From: Pseudomonas sp. A34-9
Lineage (GTDB): Bacteria; Pseudomonadota; Gammaproteobacteria; Pseudomonadales; Pseudomonadaceae
Length of the DNA stretch: 64,000 nucleotides
NCBI RefSeq assembly: GCF_029543085.1
Contig: NZ_CP119967.1
Coordinates: 1,328,501-1,392,500, forward strand
Direction: 5' to 3'
The position numbers and the translations under genes were made by a program. Positions within the stretch are counted from its first letter, which is position 1; each line of letters begins with the position of its first letter. Below are positions 25,550 through 33,316 of this stretch, piece after piece. Below the pieces are notes generated by a model, which saw nothing but the letters and a program-made list of their open reading frames with translations, ran no database searches and was not told where the DNA came from.

Positions 25550-25867
25550 TTACTCGCTGGTGTCGTCCTGCTGACGCTGCATGTCTTCGTCGGCCTTGTA
25601 GGCGCGGATGTCGATCAGGGAAGCGACGTGGCGGATGTGTGCGTACTTCGGTGCCTTGCGGCTGGTGTCCAGCGTGGTGATTGGGAGCTGGATGCGGCCG
25701 CTGCTGATCTCGGCCACGAACGATTGCTCGTTGAGGTTGCGGAAGTACTGCTCGCGCACTTTGTCGAGCGGGATCAGGACGTCGCCGAAGATGCGGTAAA
25801 GCAGTTCGACGGTGGCTGACTCCGGTGCCGGGTGTAAGCGGAGCGGGTTTTGTGCTGTGTTACTCAT
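25550..25867 (-). CDS. PrtN-like pyocin activator family protein
   Basis: A 105-residue protein matching the PrtN family pattern: L-L-Y-R-I-F-G-D-V-L-I-P-L-D-K-V-R-E-Q-Y-F near residues 23-43, then G-R-I-Q-L-P-I-T and a terminal H-V-A-S-L-I-D-I-R-A. PrtN of P. aeruginosa activates pyocin genes. Here the gene lies in the leftward early operon of the prophage, which is shut off by cI, so it would be made on induction. It could act on phage late genes or on the tailocin locus about 36 kb away. The call rests on motif pattern only. Confidence 0.75.
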   Translation of the reverse strand: MSNTAQNPLRLHPAPESATVELLYRIFGDVLIPLDKVREQYFRNLNEQSFVAEISSGRIQLPITTLDTSRKAPKYAHIRHVASLIDIRAYKADEDMQRQQDDTSE

Positions 25868-26039
25868 GGCTTTGTTGGGCCTCCTTGCGTTGTTTTCTGG
25901 CTGGGTGGTTCCAAGCGTTCAAGCAGTGCGTTTTGGTCAGCTCGCGCAGATGTTCGGGCACTTCGAGGAGCGCGGCGTTGCGCTCCTCTCGTGTCCGCAT
26001 GGCGATGATCTGGCGGGCGTATTCCCTAGGCCACGTCAC
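25860..26039 (-). CDS. Small phage protein, 59 residues, GTG start
   Basis: Reading from a GTG at 26039 gives M-T-W-P-R-E-Y-A-R-Q-I-I-A-M-R-T-R-E-E-R and then VPEHLRELTKTHC, a sequence pattern seen in early operons of Pseudomonas phages. It overlaps the KilAC-domain gene upstream by 14 bases and the PrtN-like gene downstream by 8, in keeping with the overlapping operon. The internal ATG at 26000 is an alternative start. Function unknown. Confidence 0.65.
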   Translation of the reverse strand: MTWPREYARQIIAMRTREERNAALLEVPEHLRELTKTHCLNAWNHPARKQRKEAQQSHE

Positions 26040-26310
26040 GGCTGTCTGCCGGAATGGCGGGTAGGTCGATTCCCAACTGTTCAGCCAGCCAACGGATACC
26101 GGGCTGTTTGATCCGGGTCGATTGGCTGTACTGCATGCCGAGCTTGTCGTGGTACCACTGGCCGTCCTTTATTCGCAGATAGTCGCGATCACGGTTGGGA
26201 TAGGCCGGTAGGTTGCGGTCGTTGAGGAGACCTTTTTCACGCATGCGTGCGATGAGCTTCGGACGAGTCAGGCCGAGGTGGGTTGCGGCTTGGGCGAGGG
26301 TGCGTTCCAT
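26026..26310 (-). CDS. KilAC-domain antirepressor-like protein
   Basis: A 94-residue protein that looks like a free-standing KilAC domain: L-A-Q-A-A-T-H-L-G-L-T-R-P-K-L-I-A-R-M-R-E-K-G-L-L, then Y-H-D-K-L-G and T-R-I-K-Q-P-G-I-R-W-L-A. KilAC domains form the C-terminus of phage antirepressors, where they bind DNA or repressor. GAGGGG precedes the ATG at 26310. It sits in the leftward operon right of the methyltransferase group. Confidence 0.75.
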   Translation of the reverse strand: MERTLAQAATHLGLTRPKLIARMREKGLLNDRNLPAYPNRDRDYLRIKDGQWYHDKLGMQYSQSTRIKQPGIRWLAEQLGIDLPAIPADSRDVA

Positions 26311-26320
26311 GGTGTGCCCC

Positions 26321-26911
26321 TCATGCCGCGTGCGCAGCTGGAGTTGCCGCTGCAGCAAGGTGGTTGATGGACTCGCTGACCTTGCCGTAGATCTCGACAT
26401 CGCTGCCGTACACGGTGAAGCAACGGGTGTGCGGGCTTTTGTTGCCGATGCTCAGGATGGTGGTGACACCTGATCGAGATTGAGTGCGGTGGAGCGCGAT
26501 GATTAGTGGGTAGTCGAAGCCCATGTCGAGGTTCAGCACGCCGCCGGTGCGCACCAGTTCAAACACTCGTTGCTTATCCGATACCTCAAAGCGGCCGTAT
26601 TCGCGGCTGGCGTGGGGGCGATGCAGCAGGTCGCTGGTATTGCTCTCGTCGAACGGGCCGTTGGCTATCTCTTCGATGAAGTCGGCTAGCTTGAGATGCA
26701 TCTTCTTTTCGTTCGGCAGGGTCAGCGTGTGGCGTTCGCGTCCCAGCTCCACGACGAAGGTGCTTTCCGAGATGCCACGTTCAACCTTGAGGCGAAAAGC
26801 CAGACACTCACGCTTGGGAGCAGTCCGTAGGACGTGGTTGAAAGTCTCGGTCAGATTGACCTGAGCATTGAGCAACTGCAGGGTGCGGTTGTCGATTTTA
26901 TACTTGATCAT
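26321..26911 (-). CDS. Phage hypothetical protein
   Basis: A 196-residue protein with no family recognised. It is mostly mixed alpha/beta with segments such as R-E-C-L-A-F-R-L-K-V-E-R-G and G-R-F-E-V-S-D-K-Q-R-V-F-E-L-V, and an Ala-rich tail. The start overlaps the stop of the small upstream gene (ATGA), and 10 bases separate its end from the KilAC-domain gene. Early leftward operon. Confidence 0.75.
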   Translation of the reverse strand: MIKYKIDNRTLQLLNAQVNLTETFNHVLRTAPKRECLAFRLKVERGISESTFVVELGRERHTLTLPNEKKMHLKLADFIEEIANGPFDESNTSDLLHRPHASREYGRFEVSDKQRVFELVRTGGVLNLDMGFDYPLIIALHRTQSRSGVTTILSIGNKSPHTRCFTVYGSDVEIYGKVSESINHLAAAATPAAHAA

Positions 26912-27084
26912 GCTGCATGCCCTCCGCCGTTTGGATTGACTGGGGCAGGAGTGCTGCGAGCTATCTGCTTCGGTTTGCTGATAGCGAACGCGCAGCCGTA
27001 CTCGCGGGCTAGGCGCCGGATCTCAAAGATTTGGAAAGGGTTTGCAGCGGCCGGGTGGACATGCAGGGTTGCTGTGGTGTGCAT
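26908..27084 (-). CDS. Small phage protein, first gene of the leftward early operon
   Basis: A 58-residue protein starting M-H-T-T-A-T-L-H-V-H-P-A-A-A-N-P-F-Q-I-F, with GAGG upstream of the ATG at 27084; an earlier in-frame ATG at 27120 would run into the operator region and is less likely. No family recognised. Being the first gene after the left operators, it should be the most directly repressed by CI. Confidence 0.65.
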   Translation of the reverse strand: MHTTATLHVHPAAANPFQIFEIRRLAREYGCAFAISKPKQIARSTPAPVNPNGGGHAA

Positions 27085-27124
27085 GATGTTGCCTCGCTCT
27101 GTGGTGGAAGAGTGAGGCAAATAT

Positions 27125-27181
27125 CACGCAATGTGCTTATTCCTGTCAACACGAAATGTGATTATCTGATCACTATTCGTG
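27125..27181. promoter_or_regulatory. Left operator cluster (OL-like), three 11-bp sites
   Basis: CACGCAATGTG (27125), CACGAAATGTG (27150) and CACTATTCGTG (27171) are 11-bp near-palindromes with CAC...GTG ends, spaced 25 and 21 bases apart. The third overlaps the cI stop codon. They lie between cI and the leftward early operon and match the sites right of cI. Confidence 0.8.
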
Positions 27182-27895
27182 TAGAAAGCGAGATGATTTA
27201 AGAATTCCACCAACTAGGTGGATCTCTTTGACTTCAGACGCGGCGATATGAATGGGAGAGTGCTCAGCGTTCACGCTGTCGAAACGATACATGCCATCGC
27301 GAAGATAGATGAACTCCTTAATCATCGTTCTCCCAGATTCTGTTCGCACCACTACTTCATCTCCGCTGCAGTAGCTTTTGTTCGGCTCAATCAGAACGTA
27401 TTCACCATTTTTGATTCGGGGAAGCATGCTGTCCCCAGTTACCTTAAGACCGTAGGCATCCGGATCATCGCTGTAGATGTTCAGATATCCGTCTCCATGA
27501 CCTGGAGGGAAATCGAGTGCTTCAAAATATCCTTCATTACCAAGTTGCGCGGTTCCTACCACTGGGACGCTGCCGGCTTTTGGCATACCCGCCGAAAGTA
27601 GCCCTTGCGCCCGTTGAGACTTCAAAGACGGGGGGGTACTGATGTCGTAGATGTTTCCCGCCGCGTCGGTGTAAACAGTTGGGGTCGGACCCTCAACACC
27701 CTTAACCAATTCGGCAAGCGGAAGGCCTAACGATGCAGCGATCTTTCCCAGATCTTGCAGGTTGGGTTGGCGTGTTCCCTTTTCGTAGTTGCCGATTCGA
27801 GATTGTGATTCCCAGCCACAGGTGAGCGCCAGATCCTTCTGGCTCAGACCCTTGGCCTTCCTGAGTGTTTTGATGCGCGAGCCTAGTGTGTTCAT
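27173..27895 (-). CDS. cI: CI-type prophage repressor with S24 autopeptidase domain
   Basis: Maintains lysogeny by binding operators on both sides of the gene. 240 residues: an N-terminal HTH_3 domain (R-I-K-T-L-R-K-A-K-G-L-S-Q-K-D-L-A) and a C-terminal LexA-like peptidase domain with Ser156 (TGDSMLPRI) and Lys193 (T-M-I-K-E-F). Possible Ala-Gly autocleavage sites are at 102-103 and 107-108. RecA-triggered self-cleavage is expected from the family, so induction should follow DNA damage. Transcribed leftward, divergent from cro. Confidence 0.93.
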   Translation of the reverse strand: MNTLGSRIKTLRKAKGLSQKDLALTCGWESQSRIGNYEKGTRQPNLQDLGKIAASLGLPLAELVKGVEGPTPTVYTDAAGNIYDISTPPSLKSQRAQGLLSAGMPKAGSVPVVGTAQLGNEGYFEALDFPPGHGDGYLNIYSDDPDAYGLKVTGDSMLPRIKNGEYVLIEPNKSYCSGDEVVVRTESGRTMIKEFIYLRDGMYRFDSVNAEHSPIHIAASEVKEIHLVGGILKSSRFLHE

Positions 27896-27908
27896 TTGGC
27901 ATTTTTAC

Positions 27909-27963
27909 CACGCATTGAAATGTTTTTTTCGCACTTTACGTGTTGCAAAAATCACGTTTCGTG
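27909..27963. promoter_or_regulatory. Right operator cluster (OR-like)
   Basis: CACTTTACGTG (27932) and CACGTTTCGTG (27953) are 11-bp near-palindromes of the same type as the left sites; a weaker half site CACGCATTGAA starts at 27909. Spacings are 23 and 21 bases. The cluster fills the 101-base cI-cro gap and should hold both promoters. Confidence 0.8.
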
Positions 27964-27996
27964 TTTATTGTTGCCTCCAGTTTAAGGAGGTGTTTC

Positions 27997-28221
27997 ATGA
28001 ATAGGATCGCTAGTTTTCGAGAGGGAGCAGGTATCAAGCAGCGAGACCTGGTTTCAGCGCTCGGATGGACACAAACTCGGGTGAGCAATTATGAGTCAGG
28101 ACGGCGGGTCGCCGGTCTTGCTGAATCGCGGGCCATCACTGCCGCTCTCAACCAGCTTGGTGTCAAATGCTCGCTTGATGATGTTTTCCCACCAGAGATG
28201 AACATTAAAAAAGCAGCTTAG
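27997..28221 (+). CDS. cro: Cro-like repressor
   Basis: A 74-residue helix-turn-helix protein (I-K-Q-R-D-L-V-S-A-L-G-W-T-Q-T-R-V-S-N-Y-E), start fixed by an excellent AAGGAGG seven bases upstream of the ATG at 27997. It lies divergent from cI with the operators between, the classical Cro position. It should compete with CI for the same sites and favour lytic growth. Confidence 0.85.
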   Translation: MNRIASFREGAGIKQRDLVSALGWTQTRVSNYESGRRVAGLAESRAITAALNQLGVKCSLDDVFPPEMNIKKAA

Positions 28222-28548
28222 AAAAAAGGCGACCTAAAGGCCGCCCAGTTCCTCCCGGCACGCACCACCACAGCGCTGTCGGGTCGCGATAAAGATAGGC
28301 GGGCACACCACATGCAACCACCACTCTTTATCGCGCTTTTCCAAGGCTCGGAAGCCTTGGTGTTGCTGCCTTTTCCACCACAGATTGGGCAGCTGTTGCG
28401 CCAGGGGTGAGCAACGGATTGCTCGCCCCGGCACGGTGCCGGTATCGATCCCGAAGATCTAGCCGGCGTTTGGGCCCTTTCAAGCCACGCGGCAAATGTA
28501 TCACCACTGCATGTCGCGCGGCACTGGCAACTTACAAGGATTAATGCC
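28222..28548. other. Stretch without a clear gene, dense in perfect hairpins
   Basis: Between cro and the cII-like gene four inverted repeats follow each other: a 10-bp pair GCGATAAAGA/TCTTTATCGC (28286-28295 with 28325-28334); CCAAGGCT-CGGA-AGCCTTGG (28341-28360); an 11-bp stem with one G-T pair around the loop CGGA (28404-28429); and the palindrome CCGGCACGGTGCCGG (28428-28442). Two loops are CGGA. A leftward frame at 28234-28434 (66 residues with two C-x-x-C-like pairs) is open and cannot be excluded as a gene. A structured leader or a regulatory RNA is equally possible. Confidence 0.45.
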
Positions 28549-29067
28549 ATGAGCCGTATCGCTCTGAGTTCTGTTGAGCGGGCGCAGCGGGAAGTTTTGC
28601 CGCTCGATCTCGCGCTTTACCATGCCGCACGGGACTATCCCGGCGGCGCCGCAGCCATCGCCGCCACCACCGGCCGGAATGCGACCACGTTGCAGCACAA
28701 GCTTTCCCCAACCCACCCCAGCCATACGGTGAACATTCAAGAGTTCGGCGAGATTCTGGAGCTGACCAAGGATCGCCGCATTCTGGATGCGGTGCATGCG
28801 TTGGTCGGTGACACCACTTGGCAGGAGCTGGCTGAGGCGTACACCAACGATATGCCCGAGACGCTGACCACCGGAATTGCCGAGTACTTCCGGCAAGTCG
28901 CGGATCTGGCGGATACCTGGGCCAAGAGCATTGGCGACGGGGTTGTTTCCGATGAGGAACTGGCTGCGATCCGCCTGCAGGTGTTTCGTGGGATTCAGGG
29001 GCTGTTGGGGTTGTTCAACCGCGCCACGTATGTCAACCAGACGACGCGGGGTGTTGATCGTGGCTGA
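28549..29067 (+). CDS. CII-like phage regulatory protein (Phage_CP76 type)
   Basis: A 172-residue protein of the phage regulatory CII family: L-D-L-A-L-Y-H-A-A-R-D-Y-P-G-G-A-A-A-I-A, then T-L-Q-H-K-L-S-P-T and N-I-Q-E-F-G-E-I-L as the helix-turn-helix region, followed by a helical C-terminus. Probably activates lysogeny promoters after infection. AAGGA precedes the ATG. The end overlaps the zinc-finger gene by eight bases. Confidence 0.82.
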   Translation: MSRIALSSVERAQREVLPLDLALYHAARDYPGGAAAIAATTGRNATTLQHKLSPTHPSHTVNIQEFGEILELTKDRRILDAVHALVGDTTWQELAEAYTNDMPETLTTGIAEYFRQVADLADTWAKSIGDGVVSDEELAAIRLQVFRGIQGLLGLFNRATYVNQTTRGVDRG

Positions 29068-29290
29068 CATCGCTGACTTTGCAAATGATCTGGTGCAGGA
29101 GCGCGTTGATCAAGCGCTGGCTGCACGTCTTCTCGCCGCCAAGCCTGCTTTGGCGGCGCATTCGTTTCTCTTCTGCGAAACGTGCGATGAACCGATCCCG
29201 GAAGCTCGCCGTTTGGCGCAGCCCGGCTGCACGCAATGCGTGGGATGCCTTGCCATTGAGGAAATGATGGAGGCTCGTCATGCTCGATGA
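29060..29290 (+). CDS. DksA/TraR-type C4 zinc-finger protein
   Basis: A 76-residue protein from a GTG at 29060 with GGGGTG upstream. A helical N-terminus is followed by a four-cysteine zinc finger C-E-T-C-D-E-P-I-P-E-A-R-R-L-A and C-T-Q-C-V-G-C. Short phage TraR proteins bind the RNA polymerase secondary channel like DksA with ppGpp, which would steer host transcription; this is inference from the family. It overlaps both neighbours (8 and 11 bases). Confidence 0.85.
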   Translation: MADIADFANDLVQERVDQALAARLLAAKPALAAHSFLFCETCDEPIPEARRLAQPGCTQCVGCLAIEEMMEARHAR

Positions 29291-31499
29291 GGTGCTGGGG
29301 CAATTCGCTGATTACGGCCTTGAGCCTGCGCAGCCTTTGGTGTTTGGCAAGCTAACCCGCTGCAAGACGACGCAAGACAAGGGCAAGGAAAAGAATGGCT
29401 GGTATGTCGTTCATGAGCAGCGCACCGAGAAAGGCGAGACGCTGATCTTCGGTGCGTTCGGTGACTGGCGTTCGGGCGAGTCTCAGAAGATCAAGGTCAA
29501 GGCCGGGCGGATGTCGCCTGAAGAGCGTGAGGTTATGCGCGCTCGACAGGAAGAGGCAAAGCGCCGGGCGGCTGAGATCTCTGCAAACGCGGCACGCCGT
29601 GCGGCCAAGCGAGCGGCCGGTATGTTCAAGCGCATGCCGGAGAAGGGCCGTAGCGATTATCTGGATCGCAAGCAGATTGTTGGGTTCGGCGTTCGGTATG
29701 CGCCGCGCTCCGGTGCGTTTCTGGTGCCGATGAGCAATGTGCGTGACGAGATTGTCGGACTGCAGGTGGTGTTCCCGACCAAGCAAGAGGACACCGGTCG
29801 GGACAAGTCCTATTGGCCTTACGGCATGTCGAAGGAGGGCGCTTTCCATCTGATCGGGCCGCACCCGGATCCGGGCGAGCCGGTTCTGGTGTGTGAGGGC
29901 TACGCGACCGGCGCAAGTCTGCATATGGCCACGTCATTGACCGTGGCCGTTGCGTTTGATGCGGGTAATTTGCTGGTGGTTTGCAAGGCCATGCGCGAGC
30001 GTTTCGCCGGTTGTCCGCTGATCATCTGCCGAGACGATGACTGGATGACCACCAAGCCGAATGGTGATGCTTGGAACCCCGGTGAAGAGAAAGCAAACAA
30101 CGCGGCGCTGATTGTCGGTGGCCAGGTGGTCGCGCCGATCTTTTCCGGTGAGCGTGAAGCCAAGTGGACCGACTTCAACGATCTGCATGTTGCGGAAGGT
30201 TTGGAGGCGGTGCGCCGTCAGGTATTGGCAGTGGTCAAGCCGCCGGCTGCTGGAGGTTGGAAAGATCTGCTGGCACGCAGCGAAAGCGGCGCGCTGATTG
30301 CGCACATGCAGAATGTCGAGTTGATCCTAGCCAACGATGAGCGTTGGGCCGGGGTGATCAGCTACAGCGCTTTCAGTTCGAAGATCGTGAAGCTGCGTGC
30401 GGCGCCTTATGGCGGCGGCACGGGCGATTGGGCGGACATTGATGATGTGCGGGTGATGAAGTGGCTCGCGCAGCAGTACAACTTGCGGGTCAAGGCCTCG
30501 CATGTGATCGAGGCGGTGAGTGTGGTTGCGCATGACCATGCGTTTCATCCAGTGCGCCAGTACCTGCGCAAGCTGCAGTGGGATCAGGTGCCTCGGCTTG
30601 AAAGTTGGCTTACCGATGTCATGGGTGTAAAGGCAACAGATTATTCGGCAAAGGTCGGCAAGCGCTGGATGTTATCGGCGGTGGCGCGGGTGATGAAGCC
30701 CGGCTGCAAGGCTGATTCGGTGATGATTCTCGAAGGTGCGCAGGGCGCTGGTAAGTCGACCGCGATGAGCATTCTTGGCGGCGAGTGGTTCATGGACACG
30801 CCGTTTGCGCTGGGCGACAAAGACGGGTTTCAGGCGATCCGGGGCAAGTGGATCGTTGAGCTTGGGGAACTGGATAGCTTCAACAAGGCTGAGAGCACGA
30901 AAGCCAAGCAATTCTTTTCGGCGTCCACCGACACCTATCGGGAGAGCTACGGCCGCAGAACGATGGACGTGCCACGCCAGTGTGTTTTTGTGGGTACCAC
31001 TAACCAAGACGAGTATCTGAAGGATGCCACGGGCAACCGGCGTTATTGGCCAGTGGCGTGTACCAAGGTGGATCTGGAGTTGTTGCGCTCAATGCGCGAT
31101 CAGCTCTGGGCCGAGGCTGTGTTCTGTTACGACGCGGGTGATCTCTGGTGGGTGACGTTGGATGAAGCTGCCATGTTCGGCGAGGAGCAGGACGAGCGGT
31201 TTGTGGTGGATGAGTGGGAAGGGCCGATTCTGACCTGGCTGGAAGAGTCGCAGATCGGTGAGACCGCCACCGGCAGTGATGTGCTGCTCAGTGCGCTGAA
31301 GTTGGACCTCGGGCATTGGGGTAAGCCGGAGCAGATGCGCGTCGGGGCGATTATGCATCGGTTGGGCTGGCGACGTGTGCGGTTGCCAGCGCTGGCGAAG
31401 AGCGGGCAACGGCCTTGGGCATACAAGAAACCGGCAGGGTGGGGCGGTGCTTCGGCGTTGCAGCGGGAAGCGTTCGAGGAGCCTTGTTTCGATGATTAA
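29280..31499 (+). CDS. Phage replication protein: TOPRIM primase plus VapE-type helicase
   Basis: A 739-residue protein probably responsible for phage DNA replication. After an N-terminal primase-like region, a TOPRIM-type segment is seen at about 200-260 (VLVCEGYATGAS, then I-I-C-R-D-D-D). The C-terminal half is a virulence-associated E/D5-like AAA ATPase, with Walker A GAQGAGKST near residues 486-494, L-G-E-L-D-S-F as Walker B and F-V-G-T-T-N as sensor region. Overlaps the zinc-finger gene at the start and the next gene at its stop. Confidence 0.88.
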   Translation: MLDEVLGQFADYGLEPAQPLVFGKLTRCKTTQDKGKEKNGWYVVHEQRTEKGETLIFGAFGDWRSGESQKIKVKAGRMSPEEREVMRARQEEAKRRAAEISANAARRAAKRAAGMFKRMPEKGRSDYLDRKQIVGFGVRYAPRSGAFLVPMSNVRDEIVGLQVVFPTKQEDTGRDKSYWPYGMSKEGAFHLIGPHPDPGEPVLVCEGYATGASLHMATSLTVAVAFDAGNLLVVCKAMRERFAGCPLIICRDDDWMTTKPNGDAWNPGEEKANNAALIVGGQVVAPIFSGEREAKWTDFNDLHVAEGLEAVRRQVLAVVKPPAAGGWKDLLARSESGALIAHMQNVELILANDERWAGVISYSAFSSKIVKLRAAPYGGGTGDWADIDDVRVMKWLAQQYNLRVKASHVIEAVSVVAHDHAFHPVRQYLRKLQWDQVPRLESWLTDVMGVKATDYSAKVGKRWMLSAVARVMKPGCKADSVMILEGAQGAGKSTAMSILGGEWFMDTPFALGDKDGFQAIRGKWIVELGELDSFNKAESTKAKQFFSASTDTYRESYGRRTMDVPRQCVFVGTTNQDEYLKDATGNRRYWPVACTKVDLELLRSMRDQLWAEAVFCYDAGDLWWVTLDEAAMFGEEQDERFVVDEWEGPILTWLEESQIGETATGSDVLLSALKLDLGHWGKPEQMRVGAIMHRLGWRRVRLPALAKSGQRPWAYKKPAGWGGASALQREAFEEPCFDD

Positions 31500-31851
31500 G
31501 GAGATCGATTCGTTGCTTAGGTTGTGGGCGCAGGAGCTGCACTCAGAGCATTCGAAAGGGGGGCTGGCTGGGGGGAATATGGTTGCCATGATGATGGAGA
31601 GTAATGGGCAACTGATCCGTGGGCGGCGGGCCTTTCGTGCGCCGCTGGAGAGTTCTCTCGATATCGAGCTGATCGTGACCAAGCATCTGGCGCCCGAGCT
31701 GGTGACGGTTGTGCGGGAGCATTACTGCACGCTCGACGTTGATATGCGCTTGCGTTACGCGCATTGCGGTTGTGGCCGTGACACCTACTATCAGCGTTTG
31801 CATGAGGCGCATCTGCAGATCTACTGGGTGCTGATGGGGGCGGCTGCGTGA
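31492..31851 (+). CDS. Small phage protein, possible Q-like late regulator
   Basis: A 119-residue protein with the start inside the last codons of the replication gene (8-base overlap). It begins I-K-E-I-D-S-L-L-R-L-W-A-Q-E-L and ends with a C-G-C-G-R-D-T-Y-Y-Q-R-L-H-E-A helix. Position at the end of the rightward early region, before holin and terminase, and the L-x-x-W-A start resemble phage late antitermination proteins, but no family match can be proved by eye. Confidence 0.6.
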   Translation: MIKEIDSLLRLWAQELHSEHSKGGLAGGNMVAMMMESNGQLIRGRRAFRAPLESSLDIELIVTKHLAPELVTVVREHYCTLDVDMRLRYAHCGCGRDTYYQRLHEAHLQIYWVLMGAAA

Positions 31852-32349
31852 CCCCAGGCATCGCTCCGGTTGTGGTTGTCCCACTGGCCCGTCTTGTCCC
31901 GCTGCGTTTTGATGCAGTGGGACAGGTGCGGGCCTTGTCGTTGTTGGGTTGTCCCACCGTCCCTCCTAGTAGTGCCTCCCGCCCGTGTGAGCGTAGCGGG
32001 CGAGCACTACGCGCTTACGCGCGAACGCGTGTTCTTTAAAATTCTTCCTTTACACGAGAAAGAAGAAAGATAGGTAGGACAGTGGGGCGAAGCCCCGAAT
32101 TTGGGCGCTCTCAGGCGTCCCACTACGATTCAAGGAAGTGGGACGAATGGGACACCGTTGAGACAGCAGAATGCCGTGGTGGTGTATTCACCGACATTCA
32201 CTAGGCGTTCACCCTGCGTTACCCACTTATTCACCGGGTGGCATTAAAACAGGGTTGCTGCCACCGGAATCGACCTGTAAAAAGTAGTCATCTTCGATAG
32301 GTGCGACCGCAGAGAGCGGCACAACGAACCGGCCAAACGGCCGGTTTTT
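31852..32349. other. Gap with repeated GTCCCAC motifs and a terminator
   Basis: About 500 bases with no convincing gene; a GTG frame at 31848-32039 (63 residues) overlaps the previous stop but has low-complexity composition. GTCCCAC or its complement occurs repeatedly: TTGTCCCACTG 31876, TTGTCCCGCTG 31894, CAGTGGGACAG 31915, TTGTCCCACCG 31949, GTCCCACT 32117, AGTGGGACG 32137 and ATGGGACACCG 32147. They may be iterons of a replication origin next to the replication gene, or operators. The stretch ends in a strong stem, ACCGGCC/GGCCGGT at 32329-32346, with T-run. Confidence 0.55.
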
Positions 32350-32351
32350 TC
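32328..32351 (+). terminator. Intrinsic terminator before the lysis/packaging region
   Basis: ACCGGCC-AAAC-GGCCGGT forms a 7-bp GC-rich stem followed by six T. It ends the rightward early region and overlaps the stop of the convergent membrane-protein gene. Confidence 0.8.
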
Positions 32352-32697
32352 ATTTGTCGCTCGTGGGAATTCGAAAGGCCGCCAGCTTTTCCTTCGTACC
32401 CTTGGGGCTAGACCAGTACGCAGCAAGGGCAACGCCAATCGCTAGATAAAATATTGTGTTCCACAGGTTAGCCAGGAGCCACAAGATATCCATGCGCGTC
32501 AAAGGCGCATCACTCCTACCGAACTTGATTGTTTCCCATATCCCGCTGCCCACCACCAACAGAACACTGGTAATCGTTGCGAGCTTGATTGCCCAAGTGC
32601 GCAGCTCTAATCGCTTCTGATCTGTTAGTTGAACCCATCCAATCATTAGCGAGCCAACCACACCCACTGTGGTTACGACATCGATCAATACACTCAT
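32350..32697 (-). CDS. Small membrane protein, prophage
   Basis: A 115-residue protein on the minus strand with three hydrophobic segments: about residues 5-22, 38-53 and 70-92 (L-W-L-L-A-N-L-W-N-T-I-F-Y-L-A-I-G-V). No family recognised. It is the only leftward gene between cI and the cargo zone, so it probably has its own promoter and could be a lysogenically expressed moron, for example a superinfection-exclusion factor; that role is only an inference. Confidence 0.65.
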   Translation of the reverse strand: MSVLIDVVTTVGVVGSLMIGWVQLTDQKRLELRTWAIKLATITSVLLVVGSGIWETIKFGRSDAPLTRMDILWLLANLWNTIFYLAIGVALAAYWSSPKGTKEKLAAFRIPTSDK

Positions 32698-32805
32698 TGC
32701 TCTGCTCCGATCCGTTGGATTACGTCGGATAGAGCTTCTTACATTCTGGTGTGACAGCCAAGTAACTTGGACGTGTTCCGAATCTATAAACCATGGGGAG
32801 CAGAC

Positions 32806-33150
32806 ATGACGAATGAGCAACAAGCACTGGCAGAAATGCCGATCTGGTTAGTAATCGTCCTGGCTCTGGTCGGTGGCGTATCGGGGGAAATGTGGCGGGC
32901 GGACAAGGATGGGGCGCGGGGCTGGGCGTTGTTGCGCAGGCTCGCGCTTCGGTCTGGTGCCTGCATTGTTTGCGGGGTGACGGCGATGATGTTGATGATC
33001 GCCGCCGGGATGTCGCTGTGGACGGCGGGCGCCTTGGGATGCCTGACAGCGATGGCGGGCGCGGATGTTGCCATCGGGTTGTACGAACGATGGGCCGCGA
33101 AACGGCTGGGCGTCTGCGAAGTGCCGCCAACCGGGGGCGAACAGGGGTGA
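32806..33150 (+). CDS. Phage holin, tailocin type
   Basis: A 114-residue holin with membrane segments at about residues 11-28, 54-72 and 74-92, a basic loop R-A-D-K-D-G-A-R-G-W-A-L-L-R-R between, and a cytoplasmic tail ending G-V-C-E-V-P-P. GGGGAG precedes the ATG at 32806. It closely resembles the tailocin holin at 63411 (more than 80 percent identical by eye). Unusually, the endolysin lies about 20 kb away after the tail genes. Confidence 0.88.
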   Translation: MTNEQQALAEMPIWLVIVLALVGGVSGEMWRADKDGARGWALLRRLALRSGACIVCGVTAMMLMIAAGMSLWTAGALGCLTAMAGADVAIGLYERWAAKRLGVCEVPPTGGEQG

Positions 33151-33316
33151 TGCACCGATCTGGTGCGCCGAAAACCGCCGGGGACCCTAGGGGTATCTGA
33201 AGGACACGGGGTCGGAAACCCGCGGGAAAGTGTTAGCGGGAGCGCCCCCAGCTTACTGAAATTCAATCCATTGAAATTGAAAGGTCTGCATTGAAAAGCC
33301 GTTGAAAGGAGGGCTT

